From Asticcacaulis sp. (GTDB lineage: Bacteria; Pseudomonadota; Alphaproteobacteria; Caulobacterales; Caulobacteraceae), in contig JANQAC010000001.1 of NCBI GenBank assembly GCA_024707255.1, positions 1,364,001-1,428,000 of the forward strand: DNA of 64,000 nucleotides, read 5' to 3'. Below are positions 55,950 to 64,000 of the stretch, one piece after another (positions within the stretch are counted from its first letter, which is position 1; the number at the start of each line of letters is the position of its first letter). Below the pieces are notes generated by a model, which worked only from the letters and a program-made list of their open reading frames with translations, did no database searches and was not told the DNA's origin. The translations under genes and the position numbers were made by a program.

Positions 55950-56393
55950 ATGACACTGATCCGCCAGCTTGACGCGCCGTCCATGCAACTGGAGCACATC
56001 CATACGCGGTGCTTTGATTATGGCTGGAGCGAAGGGGTTTTCGCCGACCTGCTGATCAAGCCGCACCATCGCACCTATGTTTTCGAGGTCGAGGGCGAGA
56101 TCGTCAGCTTCGTGGTGATGACGGTGGTGGCCGGTGAGGGCGAAATCCTGACCATCTGCACCGATCCGGATTTCCAGAAACGCGGTTTGGCGCGGATGCT
56201 GCTTCAGCAGGTCATCAAGGCCCTGCGGGAAGAGGGCGCAGAATCGCTGTTCCTGGAGGTGGCCATCGATAATCCGGCGGCGCTGCGCCTCTATGAAAGC
56301 GTCGGTTTCAAAAAGACCGGCCGGCGGAAAGCCTATTACAGCCGCAAGGACAAACCGCCGGTGGACGCCCATATCTTGAGGCTTGCGCTCTGA
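55950..56393 (+). CDS. rimI: RimI-like GNAT N-acetyltransferase
   Basis: RimI acetylates the N-terminal alanine of ribosomal protein S18 in E. coli; homologues next to tsaB are usual. The 147-residue protein has the GNAT acetyl-CoA site GEILTICTDPDFQKRGLARM (Q/RxxGxG/A pattern), followed by LFLEVAIDNPAALRLYESVG and GRRKAYY, the RimI tail signature. Substrate is inferred from family and neighbours. Confidence 0.9.
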   Translation: MTLIRQLDAPSMQLEHIHTRCFDYGWSEGVFADLLIKPHHRTYVFEVEGEIVSFVVMTVVAGEGEILTICTDPDFQKRGLARMLLQQVIKALREEGAESLFLEVAIDNPAALRLYESVGFKKTGRRKAYYSRKDKPPVDAHILRLAL

Positions 56394-56446
56394 GGCGCAA
56401 CACCATACATTTGCGGGACTTTTTGCCTATACCGGAGCTTACGGCC

Positions 56447-56860
56447 ATGGACCGCATAGAACAACAATGCATTGAAAAAGGTATGCGAATGACCGACCAG
56501 CGCCGGGTTGTGGCGCGTGTTTTGTCGGCGGCCGAAGACCATCCGGATGTCGAAGAACTGTATCATCGCGCCGCCGCGGTTGATCCCAACATCTCGCTGG
56601 CGACGGTTTACCGCACGGTGCGCCTGTTTGAAGAGGCTGGTGTGGTCGAGCGTCATGATTTTGGTGATGGCCGTTCGCGCTATGAAGAAGCCGGCAGTGA
56701 TCACCATGATCACCTCATCAATATCAAGACGGGACAGGTAATTGAATTTTTCGATGCCGAAATCGAGAAGATGAAGGAGGCCTTGGCGGAAAAACTGGGC
56801 TACAAACTGGTCGGCCATAAACTGGAGCTTTATGGGGTGCCATTAGGCGAAGAGAAATAA
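56447..56860 (+). CDS. fur: Ferric uptake regulator family protein (Fur)
   Basis: The 137-residue protein has the Fur winged helix [32 protein letters not shown] and [20 protein letters not shown], then metal ligands in [11 protein letters not shown] and [20 protein letters not shown]. The C-terminal CxxC zinc motif of classical Fur is absent, as in many alphaproteobacterial Fur proteins. It should repress iron-uptake genes with ferrous iron bound. ATG 56447 follows a GGAG site; the longer frame adds twelve residues unlike the family. It is co-directional with rimI and miaB. Confidence 0.92.
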   Translation: MDRIEQQCIEKGMRMTDQRRVVARVLSAAEDHPDVEELYHRAAAVDPNISLATVYRTVRLFEEAGVVERHDFGDGRSRYEEAGSDHHDHLINIKTGQVIEFFDAEIEKMKEALAEKLGYKLVGHKLELYGVPLGEEK

Positions 56861-56874
56861 AGGTTTTGCAGGGG

Positions 56875-56897
56875 TGCAGGAGGCTGTGCCTCCTGCA
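56875..56897. repeat. Hairpin between fur and miaB
   Basis: TGCAGGAGGC and GCCTCCTGCA are perfect complementary ten-base arms around TGT. No T-run follows, so it may be an attenuating or stabilising hairpin rather than a terminator. Confidence 0.7.
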
Positions 56898-56936
56898 TAC
56901 CTTGAATTTCTGTCCACAAACGACCATAACGCCCTG

Positions 56937-58286
56937 ATGAACGATCACGCCCCCTTAAAGAAGCTCCACATCAAGACTTACGGCTGTCAGATGAACGTCT
57001 ATGACAGCGAGCGCATGGTCGATATCCTGCGGCCGTTGGGCTATGAGGTGTCGGACAAGGCTGAAGGGGCTGATCTGGTTCTGCTCAATACCTGCCATAT
57101 CCGCGAAAAGGCCGCCGAAAAGGTCTATTCCGAGATCGGCCGCCTGCGTGAAATGCGTGAGGAAAAGGAAGCGCGCGGTGAAGGGCGCATGACCATCGCC
57201 GTCGCCGGCTGCGTGGCCCAGGCCGAGGGCAAGGAAATCATGAACCGCGCCCCGGCGGTCGATCTGGTGGTTGGTCCGCAGGCTTACCACCAGTTGCCGG
57301 AACTGATTGCCCGCACCCACCGTTCCAAGGGGGAGCGCCTCTCCGCCGATTTCGCGCCGGAAGCCAAGTTCGACGCCCTGACTGTTGATCGCACCGTCTC
57401 CGGCCCGGCCGCCTTCCTGACTGTGCAGGAGGGTTGCGACAAGTTCTGCACCTTCTGTGTGGTGCCCTATACACGCGGCGCCGAATGGTCACGCCCGGTC
57501 CAGTCGATCCTCGATGAAGCAAAGGCGCTGGCTGCCAAGGGCGTGCGCGAGCTGACCCTGCTCGGCCAGAACGTCAACGCCTATAACGGTCTCGATGCCG
57601 ATGGGGCGGAATCGACACTGGCGAAACTGATGTATGCCCTCGCCGATATCGAAGGTATTGACCGCCTGCGCTATACGACCTCACACCCGAACGACATGGG
57701 GCAAGACCTGATCGACGCGCACCGTGATCTGCCCGCCGTCATGCCTTACCTGCACCTGCCCGTGCAGTCCGGTTCCGACAAGATCCTGCGCGCCATGAAC
57801 CGCAAGCACGGCCGGCAAGCTTATTTTGACCTGATCGACCGCATCAAAGCGGCACGGCCTGACCTGGCGCTTTCCGGCGATTTCATCGTCGGTTTCCCCG
57901 GTGAGACCGACAAGGATTTCGAGGATACGCTCGATCTGATCCGCCGCGTCGGTTACGCCTCGGCCTTCTCGTTCAAATATTCGCCGCGTCCGGGTACGCC
58001 CGCCGCCGGTATGCCCGGTCAGGTGCCGGATGAGGTAGCCGATGCCCGCCTGCACACCCTGCAGGCCCTGATCATCGAACAGCAGCAGTCGTTCAAGGAA
58101 AAGCTGATCGGTCAGACCCTGGATATCCTGTTTGACAAGCCGGGCCGTTTGGCGGGTCAGGCCATCGGTCGCTCGCCCTACCTGCAATCGGTGTTCGTTG
58201 AAGATGCCGCCCATCTGATCGGGCAGATTCACAAGGTGAAGATCATCGCCAACAGCAATAACAGCCTGAAGGGTGAACTCGCCTGA
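56937..58286 (+). CDS. miaB: tRNA-2-methylthio-N6-dimethylallyladenosine synthase MiaB
   Basis: MiaB adds the methylthio group to i6A37 of tRNA using SAM and two Fe-S clusters. The 449-residue protein has the N-terminal MTTase domain ([45 protein letters not shown] supply the first cluster's cysteines), the radical SAM motif [17 protein letters not shown], and a C-terminal TRAM domain. I start at ATG 56937, just before the conserved KTYGCQMN. It precedes phoH, ybeY and corC in the conserved order. Confidence 0.97.
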   Translation: MNDHAPLKKLHIKTYGCQMNVYDSERMVDILRPLGYEVSDKAEGADLVLLNTCHIREKAAEKVYSEIGRLREMREEKEARGEGRMTIAVAGCVAQAEGKEIMNRAPAVDLVVGPQAYHQLPELIARTHRSKGERLSADFAPEAKFDALTVDRTVSGPAAFLTVQEGCDKFCTFCVVPYTRGAEWSRPVQSILDEAKALAAKGVRELTLLGQNVNAYNGLDADGAESTLAKLMYALADIEGIDRLRYTTSHPNDMGQDLIDAHRDLPAVMPYLHLPVQSGSDKILRAMNRKHGRQAYFDLIDRIKAARPDLALSGDFIVGFPGETDKDFEDTLDLIRRVGYASAFSFKYSPRPGTPAAGMPGQVPDEVADARLHTLQALIIEQQQSFKEKLIGQTLDILFDKPGRLAGQAIGRSPYLQSVFVEDAAHLIGQIHKVKIIANSNNSLKGELA

Positions 58287-59260
58287 TGGCCGCCGTGAAG
58301 GACGATTTCATCAATCTGACCGACCCCTGTGTTCTCGCCGTGGTCGGGCCTTCAGAGCGTTATCTCGCCATGATCGAGGGCGCCTTCAAGGTGCTGGTCG
58401 AGATGCCGGGCGGCGGTCTGGTCGTCTCCGGTGATGCCCGCGCGCGCCAGAAAGCCAAGGCAGTCATCGTGACCCTCGCTGATATGTATGACCAGGGCAT
58501 CGATATAACCGAGGACGATGTCCGCCGTCTGATCAACCAGCCGCAACTGACGGGCGGCAAGTCCGAAAAGACTCAGTCCGCCGTACCGCTCGATCAGCGC
58601 AACACAATCGTCATGGGCCGGCACGGCGCCATCGCCGCGAAAACCGCCGGTCAGGCGACCTATCTCCATGAACTGGCCTCCAACGACCTAGTATTCGCCC
58701 TGGGTCCGGCGGGCTCCGGCAAGACCTTCCTTGCTGTAGCGCATGGCGTTTCCCTGCTGCTCAAGGGGGCTGTCGACAAGCTGATCATCACCCGTCCGGC
58801 GGTCGAGGCCGGCGAACGGCTGGGTTTCCTGCCGGGTGACCTCAATGAGAAGATCGACCCCTACCTGACGCCGATCTGGGGCGCCCTCGATGATATATTG
58901 GGGCCGCAGCTTCTGGCCAAGAAGCGCGAGACCAGGGAAATCGAGGTGGCGCCGCTGGCCTATATGCGCGGCCGCACGCTCTCCTATGCCTATGTCATCA
59001 TCGACGAGGCGCAGAACACCACGCGGATGCAGATGAAGATGATCCTGACCCGCCTCGGCGAAGGCTCGAAGATGGTCGTCACCGGTGATCCGTCGCAGAT
59101 CGACCTGCCTAATCGCGGTGACAGCGGCCTGGTCCATGCCGTTCATCTGCTTGATCAGGTCGAAGGTGTCGGCAAGGCCGAACTCAAGGCCGAGGATATC
59201 GTCCGCCACGAACTGGTGGCGCGTATCGTCCGGGCTTATGATAATGAGTATAAGAGTTGA
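58286..59260 (+). CDS. phoH: PhoH-like ATPase (YbeZ type)
   Basis: The 324-residue protein has an N-terminal KH-like region (VVGPSERYLAMIEGAF), then the P-loop NTPase: FALGPAGSGKTFLAVAHGVS (Walker A), TRPAVEAGERLGFLPGDLNEK and AYVIIDEAQNTTRMQMKMIL (Walker B), ending with VVTGDPSQIDLPNRG. YbeZ proteins associate with YbeY in ribosome and RNA handling. Its start overlaps the miaB stop by one base (TGATG). ybeY follows after about 100 bases containing two small hairpins. Confidence 0.95.
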   Translation: MAAVKDDFINLTDPCVLAVVGPSERYLAMIEGAFKVLVEMPGGGLVVSGDARARQKAKAVIVTLADMYDQGIDITEDDVRRLINQPQLTGGKSEKTQSAVPLDQRNTIVMGRHGAIAAKTAGQATYLHELASNDLVFALGPAGSGKTFLAVAHGVSLLLKGAVDKLIITRPAVEAGERLGFLPGDLNEKIDPYLTPIWGALDDILGPQLLAKKRETREIEVAPLAYMRGRTLSYAYVIIDEAQNTTRMQMKMILTRLGEGSKMVVTGDPSQIDLPNRGDSGLVHAVHLLDQVEGVGKAELKAEDIVRHELVARIVRAYDNEYKS

Positions 59261-59295
59261 TGGCGAATATGGATGAAAACTATATTCGCTATTTA

Positions 59296-59327
59296 GCGCC
59301 CAATCGGGCGCCGCGCCTGATGGCGCG
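59296..59327. repeat. Two tandem hairpins between phoH and ybeY
   Basis: GCGCCC-AATC-GGGCGC (59296-59311) and CGCGCC-TGAT-GGCGCG (59312-59327) stand side by side. They interrupt an otherwise compact operon. Confidence 0.65.
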
Positions 59328-59360
59328 CACCCGCGTAGCGCCGAACACAGTGAGGTTAGC

Positions 59361-59861
59361 GTGAGCGAAAAAATGCCGAACGAAATTCCCCACCTTATCG
59401 ATATTGAAGTCGAAGAAGACGGCTGGCTCGATGTCTTGCCGGATGCCCGGTCAGTGGTTGAAACCGGCATATTGGCGGCGCTCAACGCCGTTGATGTGAC
59501 CGAACAGACCGATATTGTCGTGCTGCTGTGCGATGATGCCGAGATGAAATCGCTCAACAAGGAATATCGCCAGAAGAACGCGCCCACCAATGTGCTCAGC
59601 TTCCCAGCCCCGAAAATGAAGGGCATGGCGCATCTGGGCGATATCGCGCTCGGTCTGGAAACCTGTGTGCGCGAGGCCGCCGAACAGCAGAAGACACTGA
59701 AAAATCATGTCCTTCATCTGTCTGTGCATGGCGCTTTGCATTTATTGGGTTATGATCACATGACTGACGAAGAGGCGGAAGAGATGGAAAATCTCGAACG
59801 CGATATTCTGAAAAGCCTCAATGTCGCCGATCCTTATGGACCTGAACACACACATGGCTGA
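59361..59861 (+). CDS. ybeY: Endoribonuclease YbeY
   Basis: YbeY is a single-strand-specific endoribonuclease involved in 16S rRNA 3'-end maturation and ribosome quality control. The 166-residue protein has LNKEYRQKNAPTNVLSFP and the zinc motif LSVHGALHLLGYDHMTDEE (HxxxHxxxxxH), both signature. Start is GTG 59361. Its 3' end overlaps the corC start. An acidic N-terminus of about 20 residues precedes the core. Confidence 0.96.
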   Translation: MSEKMPNEIPHLIDIEVEEDGWLDVLPDARSVVETGILAALNAVDVTEQTDIVVLLCDDAEMKSLNKEYRQKNAPTNVLSFPAPKMKGMAHLGDIALGLETCVREAAEQQKTLKNHVLHLSVHGALHLLGYDHMTDEEAEEMENLERDILKSLNVADPYGPEHTHG

Positions 59862-60741
59862 GCCAGACGACGCGCCTCGCAAGTCTTTTCTATCCTTTTT
59901 CCGGATCAGGCCTAAGCCGGCGGAAAAATCCGGCACGGACTCCATTGAGAGCGAAAACAGCGCCGCCGCCGCGGCCAACCTGATCGATCACGCCCGCGCT
60001 TTTCAGTCCTTGAGCGTCGCCGATGTCATGACGCCGCGTGTTGATATCGTCGCCATCGAACTATCGAGTACGCTTGCCGATGTTGTGCGCATCTGCATCG
60101 AGAGCGAACATTCGCGCCTGCCGATCTATCGGGATGGGCTGGATGATCCGGTCGGTGTCGTCCATATCAAGGATGTTCTCAAGCTGCTGGCCCCGGAGCC
60201 GGGCCGCGCGGCGCCGAACTGGGCCGAACCGGTGCTGCACCGCCTGCGCCGTGAACTACTTTATGTCCCCTCCTCCATGACCACGGCCGATCTGATGCTG
60301 CGGATGCAGGCCCAGCGCATCCATATGGCGCTGGTGATCGATGAATTCGGCGGCACGGATGGCCTGGTGACGCTCGAAGACCTGATCGAGGCCGTGGTCG
60401 GCAATATAGACGACGAATATGACGAGGCCGGCGATGAGGAAATGCGCGAGCTTCCCAATGGCCAATATGAGATCGATGGCCGCGTCGAGCTGGTGACGCT
60501 GGAGGAAAAGCTCGGCCTAAAGCTCTATCCGGAAGAATCCGAGGAAGAAATCGACACCCTGGCCGGGCTGGTGGCGGTGCTGGCGGGGCGCGTGCCCCAG
60601 CGCGGCGAGGTCGTGCCTTATGCCGATGCCGGCTTCGATATCGAGGTGCTCGATGCCGATCCCCGCCGTATCAAGCGTCTGCGCCTGCATCGCCGGCTGC
60701 CGGCGCCGGCACCCGGCGATATCACGGCCGCCAATGACTAG
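59854..60741 (+). CDS. corC: CorC/HlyC family CBS-domain protein
   Basis: The 295-residue cytoplasmic protein has two CBS domains (SVADVMTPRVDIVAI with ICIESEHSRLPIYRDGLDDP, and ALVIDEFGGTDGLVTLEDLI) and a C-terminal CorC_HlyC domain (YEIDGRVELVTLEEKLGL, GEVVPYADAGFDIEVLDADP). No membrane DUF21 domain is present. Members are linked to magnesium and cobalt efflux. I start at ATG 59854, inside the end of ybeY; 59836 is an alternative. It overlaps lnt by eight bases, matching the ybeY-corC-lnt order of many proteobacteria. Confidence 0.92.
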   Translation: MAEPDDAPRKSFLSFFRIRPKPAEKSGTDSIESENSAAAAANLIDHARAFQSLSVADVMTPRVDIVAIELSSTLADVVRICIESEHSRLPIYRDGLDDPVGVVHIKDVLKLLAPEPGRAAPNWAEPVLHRLRRELLYVPSSMTTADLMLRMQAQRIHMALVIDEFGGTDGLVTLEDLIEAVVGNIDDEYDEAGDEEMRELPNGQYEIDGRVELVTLEEKLGLKLYPEESEEEIDTLAGLVAVLAGRVPQRGEVVPYADAGFDIEVLDADPRRIKRLRLHRRLPAPAPGDITAAND

Positions 60742-62401
60742 ACTGGCCGCGTTTCTGAAACACCCCTTTCTGGCGCCGGTGGTCACCTTCATGGGCGATC
60801 CGCGCAAGCGCCCGCGTATGTTGGCGGCGATATCCGGCCTGCTGATTGCCTTCGCGCAGCCGCCGTTTGGTTTCCTGCCCGGCCTGCTTGGCTATGGCTT
60901 GTTGCTCTATGCGCTGGAATGTCATCTCGGTAACTGGCCGAAACGGACCGCCTTCTTCATGGGCTGGCTGGCCGGCTTCTGTTACTTCCTTGTCTCGTGC
61001 TTCTGGGTGGCGGAAGCCTTCCTGGTCGATGCCGAAACCTATGGCTGGATGGCCATTCCCGCCGCCACGCTGCTGCCTGCCGGTATCGGCCTGTTCTGGG
61101 GCGGATTCGCGGTGCTTTACCTGAAGCTGGCGCCTAAGGGCTGGATCAGGTTCGTCTTCTTCGCGGCCCTGTTTTCGGTGTTTGAAATGACGCGCGGCAT
61201 GGTGCTTTCGGGATTTCCGTGGAATCCGGCCGGATCGACCTGGAAAGCGGGCAGCGCCATGTCGCAGATGGCGGCTTATGTCGGGGTCTATGGCTTGGGC
61301 TTCGTCACTGTGCTGGCCTTCTCAAGTGTCGGCGTGATCCGGAGCGGAAAGGGCGCTGCGGGTTATGCGCCGACGATTTTCGGTGCGCTGACGCTTCTGG
61401 GCTGTTTCAGCGTCGGTCAGGTGCGGCTGATAACCACCCATGTCGGCGATATCGGTTACGCCATCCGCTACGTGCAGCCGGCGGTCAGCCAGGCCGCCAA
61501 GTGGGACAATGCCAATTTCAGCCACCTATTCTTTTCTTATATCGGCCTGAGCAAGGCGCCGCCCAAGCCCGGTCATCGCGCGCCGGACCTGATCATCTGG
61601 CCGGAAGGCGCGCTGCCGATCATGTGGGAACAACTGATGGACCCGCGAACGGGCACGGTCGAGGACATGGCCGATCTGCTGACCGATGGCCAGTCCCTGC
61701 TGATCGGCACATCCCGCGAAGACGGTAAGACGGCGGCGGGCAAGCCGATCTACCGCAATTCGATGCTGGCCCTGCACCGCGAAAATGGTCGGACCCGCAT
61801 CATCGGGTCATACAACAAGTTCAAGCTCGTGCCATTCGGTGAATTTACGCCCTATCAGGATATCCTTAATCCGCTTGGCATGTCGGCCCTGACGCATTTC
61901 GATGACAGCTTTACGCCCGGCGAACGCACGCGTCCGCACAGCTTCCCAGGCATACCCAGGGTTTTGCCGCTGATTTGCTACGAAGGTATATTCCCGGCGC
62001 TGGATATGACCAGTTACAGACCAAACGACATAATGCGGCCCAAATGGATCATTAACATCTCCAACGACGCCTGGTTCGGCCCGACGACAGGACCGGTGCA
62101 GCACCTCAACCTCGCCAGCTTCCGCGCCATTGAGGAAGGGCTGCCCATGATTCGATCAACCCCCACGGGAATATCGGGCGTTATAGATCCCCTGGGAAGA
62201 GTTGTTCCGGGCACGGCAATAGGTTTAGGTGTAGCGGGATACATGGACGTAACTTTACCAGGCGAGGCAAATGTTACCGCTTTTGCACAACAGAGGTATG
62301 TTTATCCTGTGTTTGCTATCATGCTTTGCTTGAGCCTGATTGTTTTTAGCGGGACTTTTTCTGTCGGAAACCGGCCTTTATCTGCGAAAAAACGGGCCTG
62401 A
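60734..62401 (+). CDS. lnt: Apolipoprotein N-acyltransferase
   Basis: Lnt adds the third acyl chain to lipoproteins in the inner membrane. The 555-residue protein has six to seven N-terminal membrane helices (from LLIAFAQPPFGFLPGLLGYG), then a nitrilase-fold periplasmic domain with the catalytic triad: Glu in IIWPEGALP, Lys in NKFKLVPFGEF and Cys in LPLICYEGIFP; ISNDAWFGPTTGPVQHLNLA is also conserved. A final C-terminal helix closes the protein. Base composition near the 3' end becomes AT-richer. The lptE and mltA lipoproteins of this window are expected substrates. Confidence 0.95.
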   Translation: MTRLAAFLKHPFLAPVVTFMGDPRKRPRMLAAISGLLIAFAQPPFGFLPGLLGYGLLLYALECHLGNWPKRTAFFMGWLAGFCYFLVSCFWVAEAFLVDAETYGWMAIPAATLLPAGIGLFWGGFAVLYLKLAPKGWIRFVFFAALFSVFEMTRGMVLSGFPWNPAGSTWKAGSAMSQMAAYVGVYGLGFVTVLAFSSVGVIRSGKGAAGYAPTIFGALTLLGCFSVGQVRLITTHVGDIGYAIRYVQPAVSQAAKWDNANFSHLFFSYIGLSKAPPKPGHRAPDLIIWPEGALPIMWEQLMDPRTGTVEDMADLLTDGQSLLIGTSREDGKTAAGKPIYRNSMLALHRENGRTRIIGSYNKFKLVPFGEFTPYQDILNPLGMSALTHFDDSFTPGERTRPHSFPGIPRVLPLICYEGIFPALDMTSYRPNDIMRPKWIINISNDAWFGPTTGPVQHLNLASFRAIEEGLPMIRSTPTGISGVIDPLGRVVPGTAIGLGVAGYMDVTLPGEANVTAFAQQRYVYPVFAIMLCLSLIVFSGTFSVGNRPLSAKKRA

Positions 62402-62508
62402 TTGCAAAAAGATGTAGCCCAAAGTGAACAGTTTCGCTATGCGCTAGCGTATAATATACAGTTTGGCCGGTCTTCCCCATCGGCCAGGTAAAAAGTAAGA
62501 GGCTTAAG

Positions 62509-62928
62509 TTGGACGATAATTTGAAGGCTGAACGCGGCCCGAACCCCGTCGATCTGCACGTCGGCGCCCGCGTCAGAATGCGCCGCAAGTTCCTGGGCAT
62601 GAGCCAGGAAGGCCTTGCCGAGACCATCGCACTAACATTCCAGCAGGTGCAGAAGTATGAGCGCGGCTCCAACCGTATCAGCGCCTCGAAGCTTTGGGAA
62701 ATTGCCAAGGCCCTCAAGGCGCCGGTGGCCTATTTCTTTGAAGGCTATGGTGAAAATGAAGCGGTCGAGGGCTTCTCGGAATCGGAATCCGAACAGTTCG
62801 TTCATGGTTTCCTGATGACGACCGAGGGCATCGAACTGGCCGAAGCCTTTCCGCGCATCAAAAACGCCAAGCACCGCCGCCGCATCCTCGAACTGGTGCG
62901 CAGCCTCGCCGAAGACGACGACGCGTAA
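62509..62928 (+). CDS. praR: PraR/PhrR-like Xre-family regulator
   Basis: The 139-residue protein has an Xre helix-turn-helix: VGARVRMRRKFLGMSQEGLA, ALTFQQVQKYERGSNRISA and SKLWEIAKALKAPVAYFFEG, and a helical tail with FLMTTEGIELAEAFPRI. In rhizobia the equivalent gene between lnt (actA) and metK is called praR or phrR and controls surface, quorum-sensing and symbiosis genes; that location match is the main basis for the name. The start is TTG 62509 with an AAGAGG site upstream. A very strong terminator follows. Confidence 0.82.
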   Translation: MDDNLKAERGPNPVDLHVGARVRMRRKFLGMSQEGLAETIALTFQQVQKYERGSNRISASKLWEIAKALKAPVAYFFEGYGENEAVEGFSESESEQFVHGFLMTTEGIELAEAFPRIKNAKHRRRILELVRSLAEDDDA

Positions 62929-62956
62929 GCTGTCGGTTTGGAACTGCCAGATGAAC

Positions 62957-62990
62957 AAGGCCCCGCTTTTCCGGAAGCGGGGCCTTTTTT
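62957..62990 (+). terminator. Intrinsic terminator after the praR-like gene
   Basis: A perfect GC-rich stem (AAGGCCCCGCTT against AAGCGGGGCCTT, loop TTCCGG) is followed by TTTTTT. It separates the long operon from metK, which must have its own promoter. Confidence 0.95.
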
Positions 62991-63039
62991 GTCCGAAACA
63001 GACGGGCGTCACAGGACAATATTTAAAAAGACGCTTGAT

Positions 63040-63061
63040 CATATAAACATATCTTTATATG
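63040..63061. promoter_or_regulatory. Palindromic operator candidate upstream of metK
   Basis: CATATAAA-CATATC-TTTATATG has perfect eight-base arms around six bases, 40 bases before the metK start. Its form suits a dimeric regulator of the ArsR/SahR type, which controls methionine-cycle genes in other proteobacteria; this assignment is inference. Confidence 0.6.
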
Positions 63062-63101
63062 GTTATGAGGAATGCGAAAGCCTTGCTGAAAGTTCCGAAC
63101 C

Positions 63102-64000
63102 ATGCGCCCCAACTATATCTTCACCAGCGAAAGTGTCTCCGAAGGCCATCCCGACAAGGTTGCCGACCGTATTTCGGACGTCGTGGTCGATGCCTTTCTG
63201 GCGCGTGATCCGGAAGCGCGCGTGGCGTGTGAAACCCTGGTAACGACCAATCGTATCGTTCTGGCGGGTGAGGTACGCGCCGGCGATGACCAGATCGAGG
63301 AGATCATTGGCGGCCTGGAAGAAAAAGGTGCGCCATGCCGTCAAGGATATCGGCTACGCGCAGAAGGGCTTCCACTGGGCCATGGCTGACTATGCCTGCC
63401 ACCTGCACGCCCAGTCGGCCGATATCGCCCAGGGTGTCGATTCCGGCGACAACAAGGACGAAGGCGCCGGCGACCAGGGCATCATGTTCGGTTACGCGAC
63501 GGACGAAACCGAGGAACTGACCCCTGCCCCGCTGCAATGGTCGCACAATATCCTGCGCCGCCTGGCCCAGGCCCGTCACGCCGGCGAACATCGCCTGGAG
63601 CCGGATGCCAAAAGCCAGGTGACCGTCCAGTATGAAAACGGCGTGCCGTCGCGCATCCTGAAGATCCTTGTCTCGCACCAGCATCAGGACGGCCTGACAC
63701 CTTCGGATGTCGAAGCGATTATCAAGCCCTATGCCCTTGAAGTCCTGCCCACCGGCATGGTGACGGCCGATACCGAGTGGCTGGTCAATCCGACCGGCAA
63801 TTTCGTCATCGGCGGCCCGGATGGCGACGCCGGCCTGACCGGACGCAAGATCATCGTCGATACCTATGGCGGTGCGGCCCCCCATGGCGGCGGCGCCTTT
63901 TCCGGCAAGGATCCGACCAAGGTCGATCGCTCGGCCGCCTATGCCCTGCGCTATCTGGCGAAGAACGTCGTGGCCGCCGGCCTGGCCAAGAAGTGTACCC
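63102..64000 (+). CDS. metK: S-adenosylmethionine synthetase, frameshifted and cut by window end
   Basis: MetK makes SAM from methionine and ATP. The first ~74 codons give [20 protein letters not shown] and [13 protein letters not shown]; the rest lies in the next frame with [59 protein letters not shown] and [20 protein letters not shown]. Deleting one A from the A5 run at 63322-63326 reads through as [16 protein letters not shown]. The last quarter lies beyond the window. The enzyme is essential, so a base-calling error is likely. A strong terminator upstream and a palindromic operator-like site indicate separate control. Confidence 0.93.

Noticed and set aside
63000..63101. SAM-II or other SAM riboswitch before metK
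   Set aside because: GCGAAAGC and GCTGAAAG are suggestive, but the required pseudoknot and conserved core were not found by eye. A covariance search would settle it.
63102..64000. metK as a true pseudogene
   Set aside because: One base in an A5 run accounts for the break, both halves are perfectly conserved, and the same error pattern recurs in four other genes.
1..64000. Prophage, defence island, CRISPR array or biosynthetic cluster
   Set aside because: No integrase, transposase, phage structural gene, cas gene, spacer-repeat array or large synthase was found; nearly all genes are core housekeeping genes in conserved order.

Overview
This 64 kb window is ordinary chromosomal DNA from an alphaproteobacterium of the family Caulobacteraceae (Asticcacaulis is my best guess among Caulobacter, Asticcacaulis and Phenylobacterium). 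The case rests on gene order around the replication origin, CtrA-type sites in that origin, an NtrZ-like protein, an ShkA-like kinase, an alphaproteobacterial large NAD-glutamate dehydrogenase, and the lnt-praR-metK order. Coding density is high and GC-rich. I see no rRNA, tRNA, prophage, insertion sequence, CRISPR array or defence island.

Layout. 1-5.7 kb: RNase PH (partial), a small DUF2975/HTH operon, rdgB, hemW, rsmI, yraN, gshB. 5.8-24.6 kb: comM, an ShkA-type hybrid kinase, an AmpG-like transporter, maeB, mutS, glnD, murJ, trpS, a copper-chaperone-like lipoprotein, yggS, a thiE-like gene and ntrZ. 24.6-40.8 kb is the left flank of the origin: a DUF3576 lipoprotein, leuS, lptE, holA, an HD hydrolase, DUF4031, then, all on the minus strand, parB, parA, rsmG, mnmG, mnmE, a DUF6489 gene, rho, hemJ, hemH and hemE, with three perfect parS sites embedded in rsmG and mnmE. 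40,807-41,272 is the inferred origin of replication, with four TTAA-N7-TTAA CtrA boxes. 41.3-48.7 kb is the right flank: ppsR, maf, aroE, coaE, dnaQ, a lone receiver protein, secB, a Tim44-like gene, mltA and a MAPEG gene. 48.7-54.7 kb holds a likely untranslated RNA gene with its own terminator, a 41-bp perfect inverted repeat, and the giant glutamate dehydrogenase gene. 54.7-64 kb is a co-directional run of nfuA, tsaB, rimI, fur, miaB, phoH, ybeY, corC, lnt, a praR-like regulator and metK (cut by the window edge).

The genes form recognisable working sets: chromosome replication and segregation (oriC, parABS, holA, dnaQ), tRNA and rRNA modification (mnmE, mnmG, rsmG, rsmI, miaB, tsaB, ybeY), haem synthesis (hemE, hemH, hemJ), envelope assembly (lptE, lnt, murJ, mltA, secB) and nitrogen/carbon control (glnD, ntrZ, glutamate dehydrogenase, malic enzyme).

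Five core genes (rdgB, murJ, glutamate dehydrogenase, nfuA, metK) carry six apparent frameshifts. Every one is repaired by removing a single base from a homopolymer run, so base-calling errors are a better explanation than gene decay. The least explained parts of the window are non-coding: the candidate structured RNA at 48.9-49.1 kb, a nested inverted repeat 1 kb from the origin, the long inverted repeats on both sides of the glutamate dehydrogenase gene, and a dispersed family of imperfect palindromic repeats.
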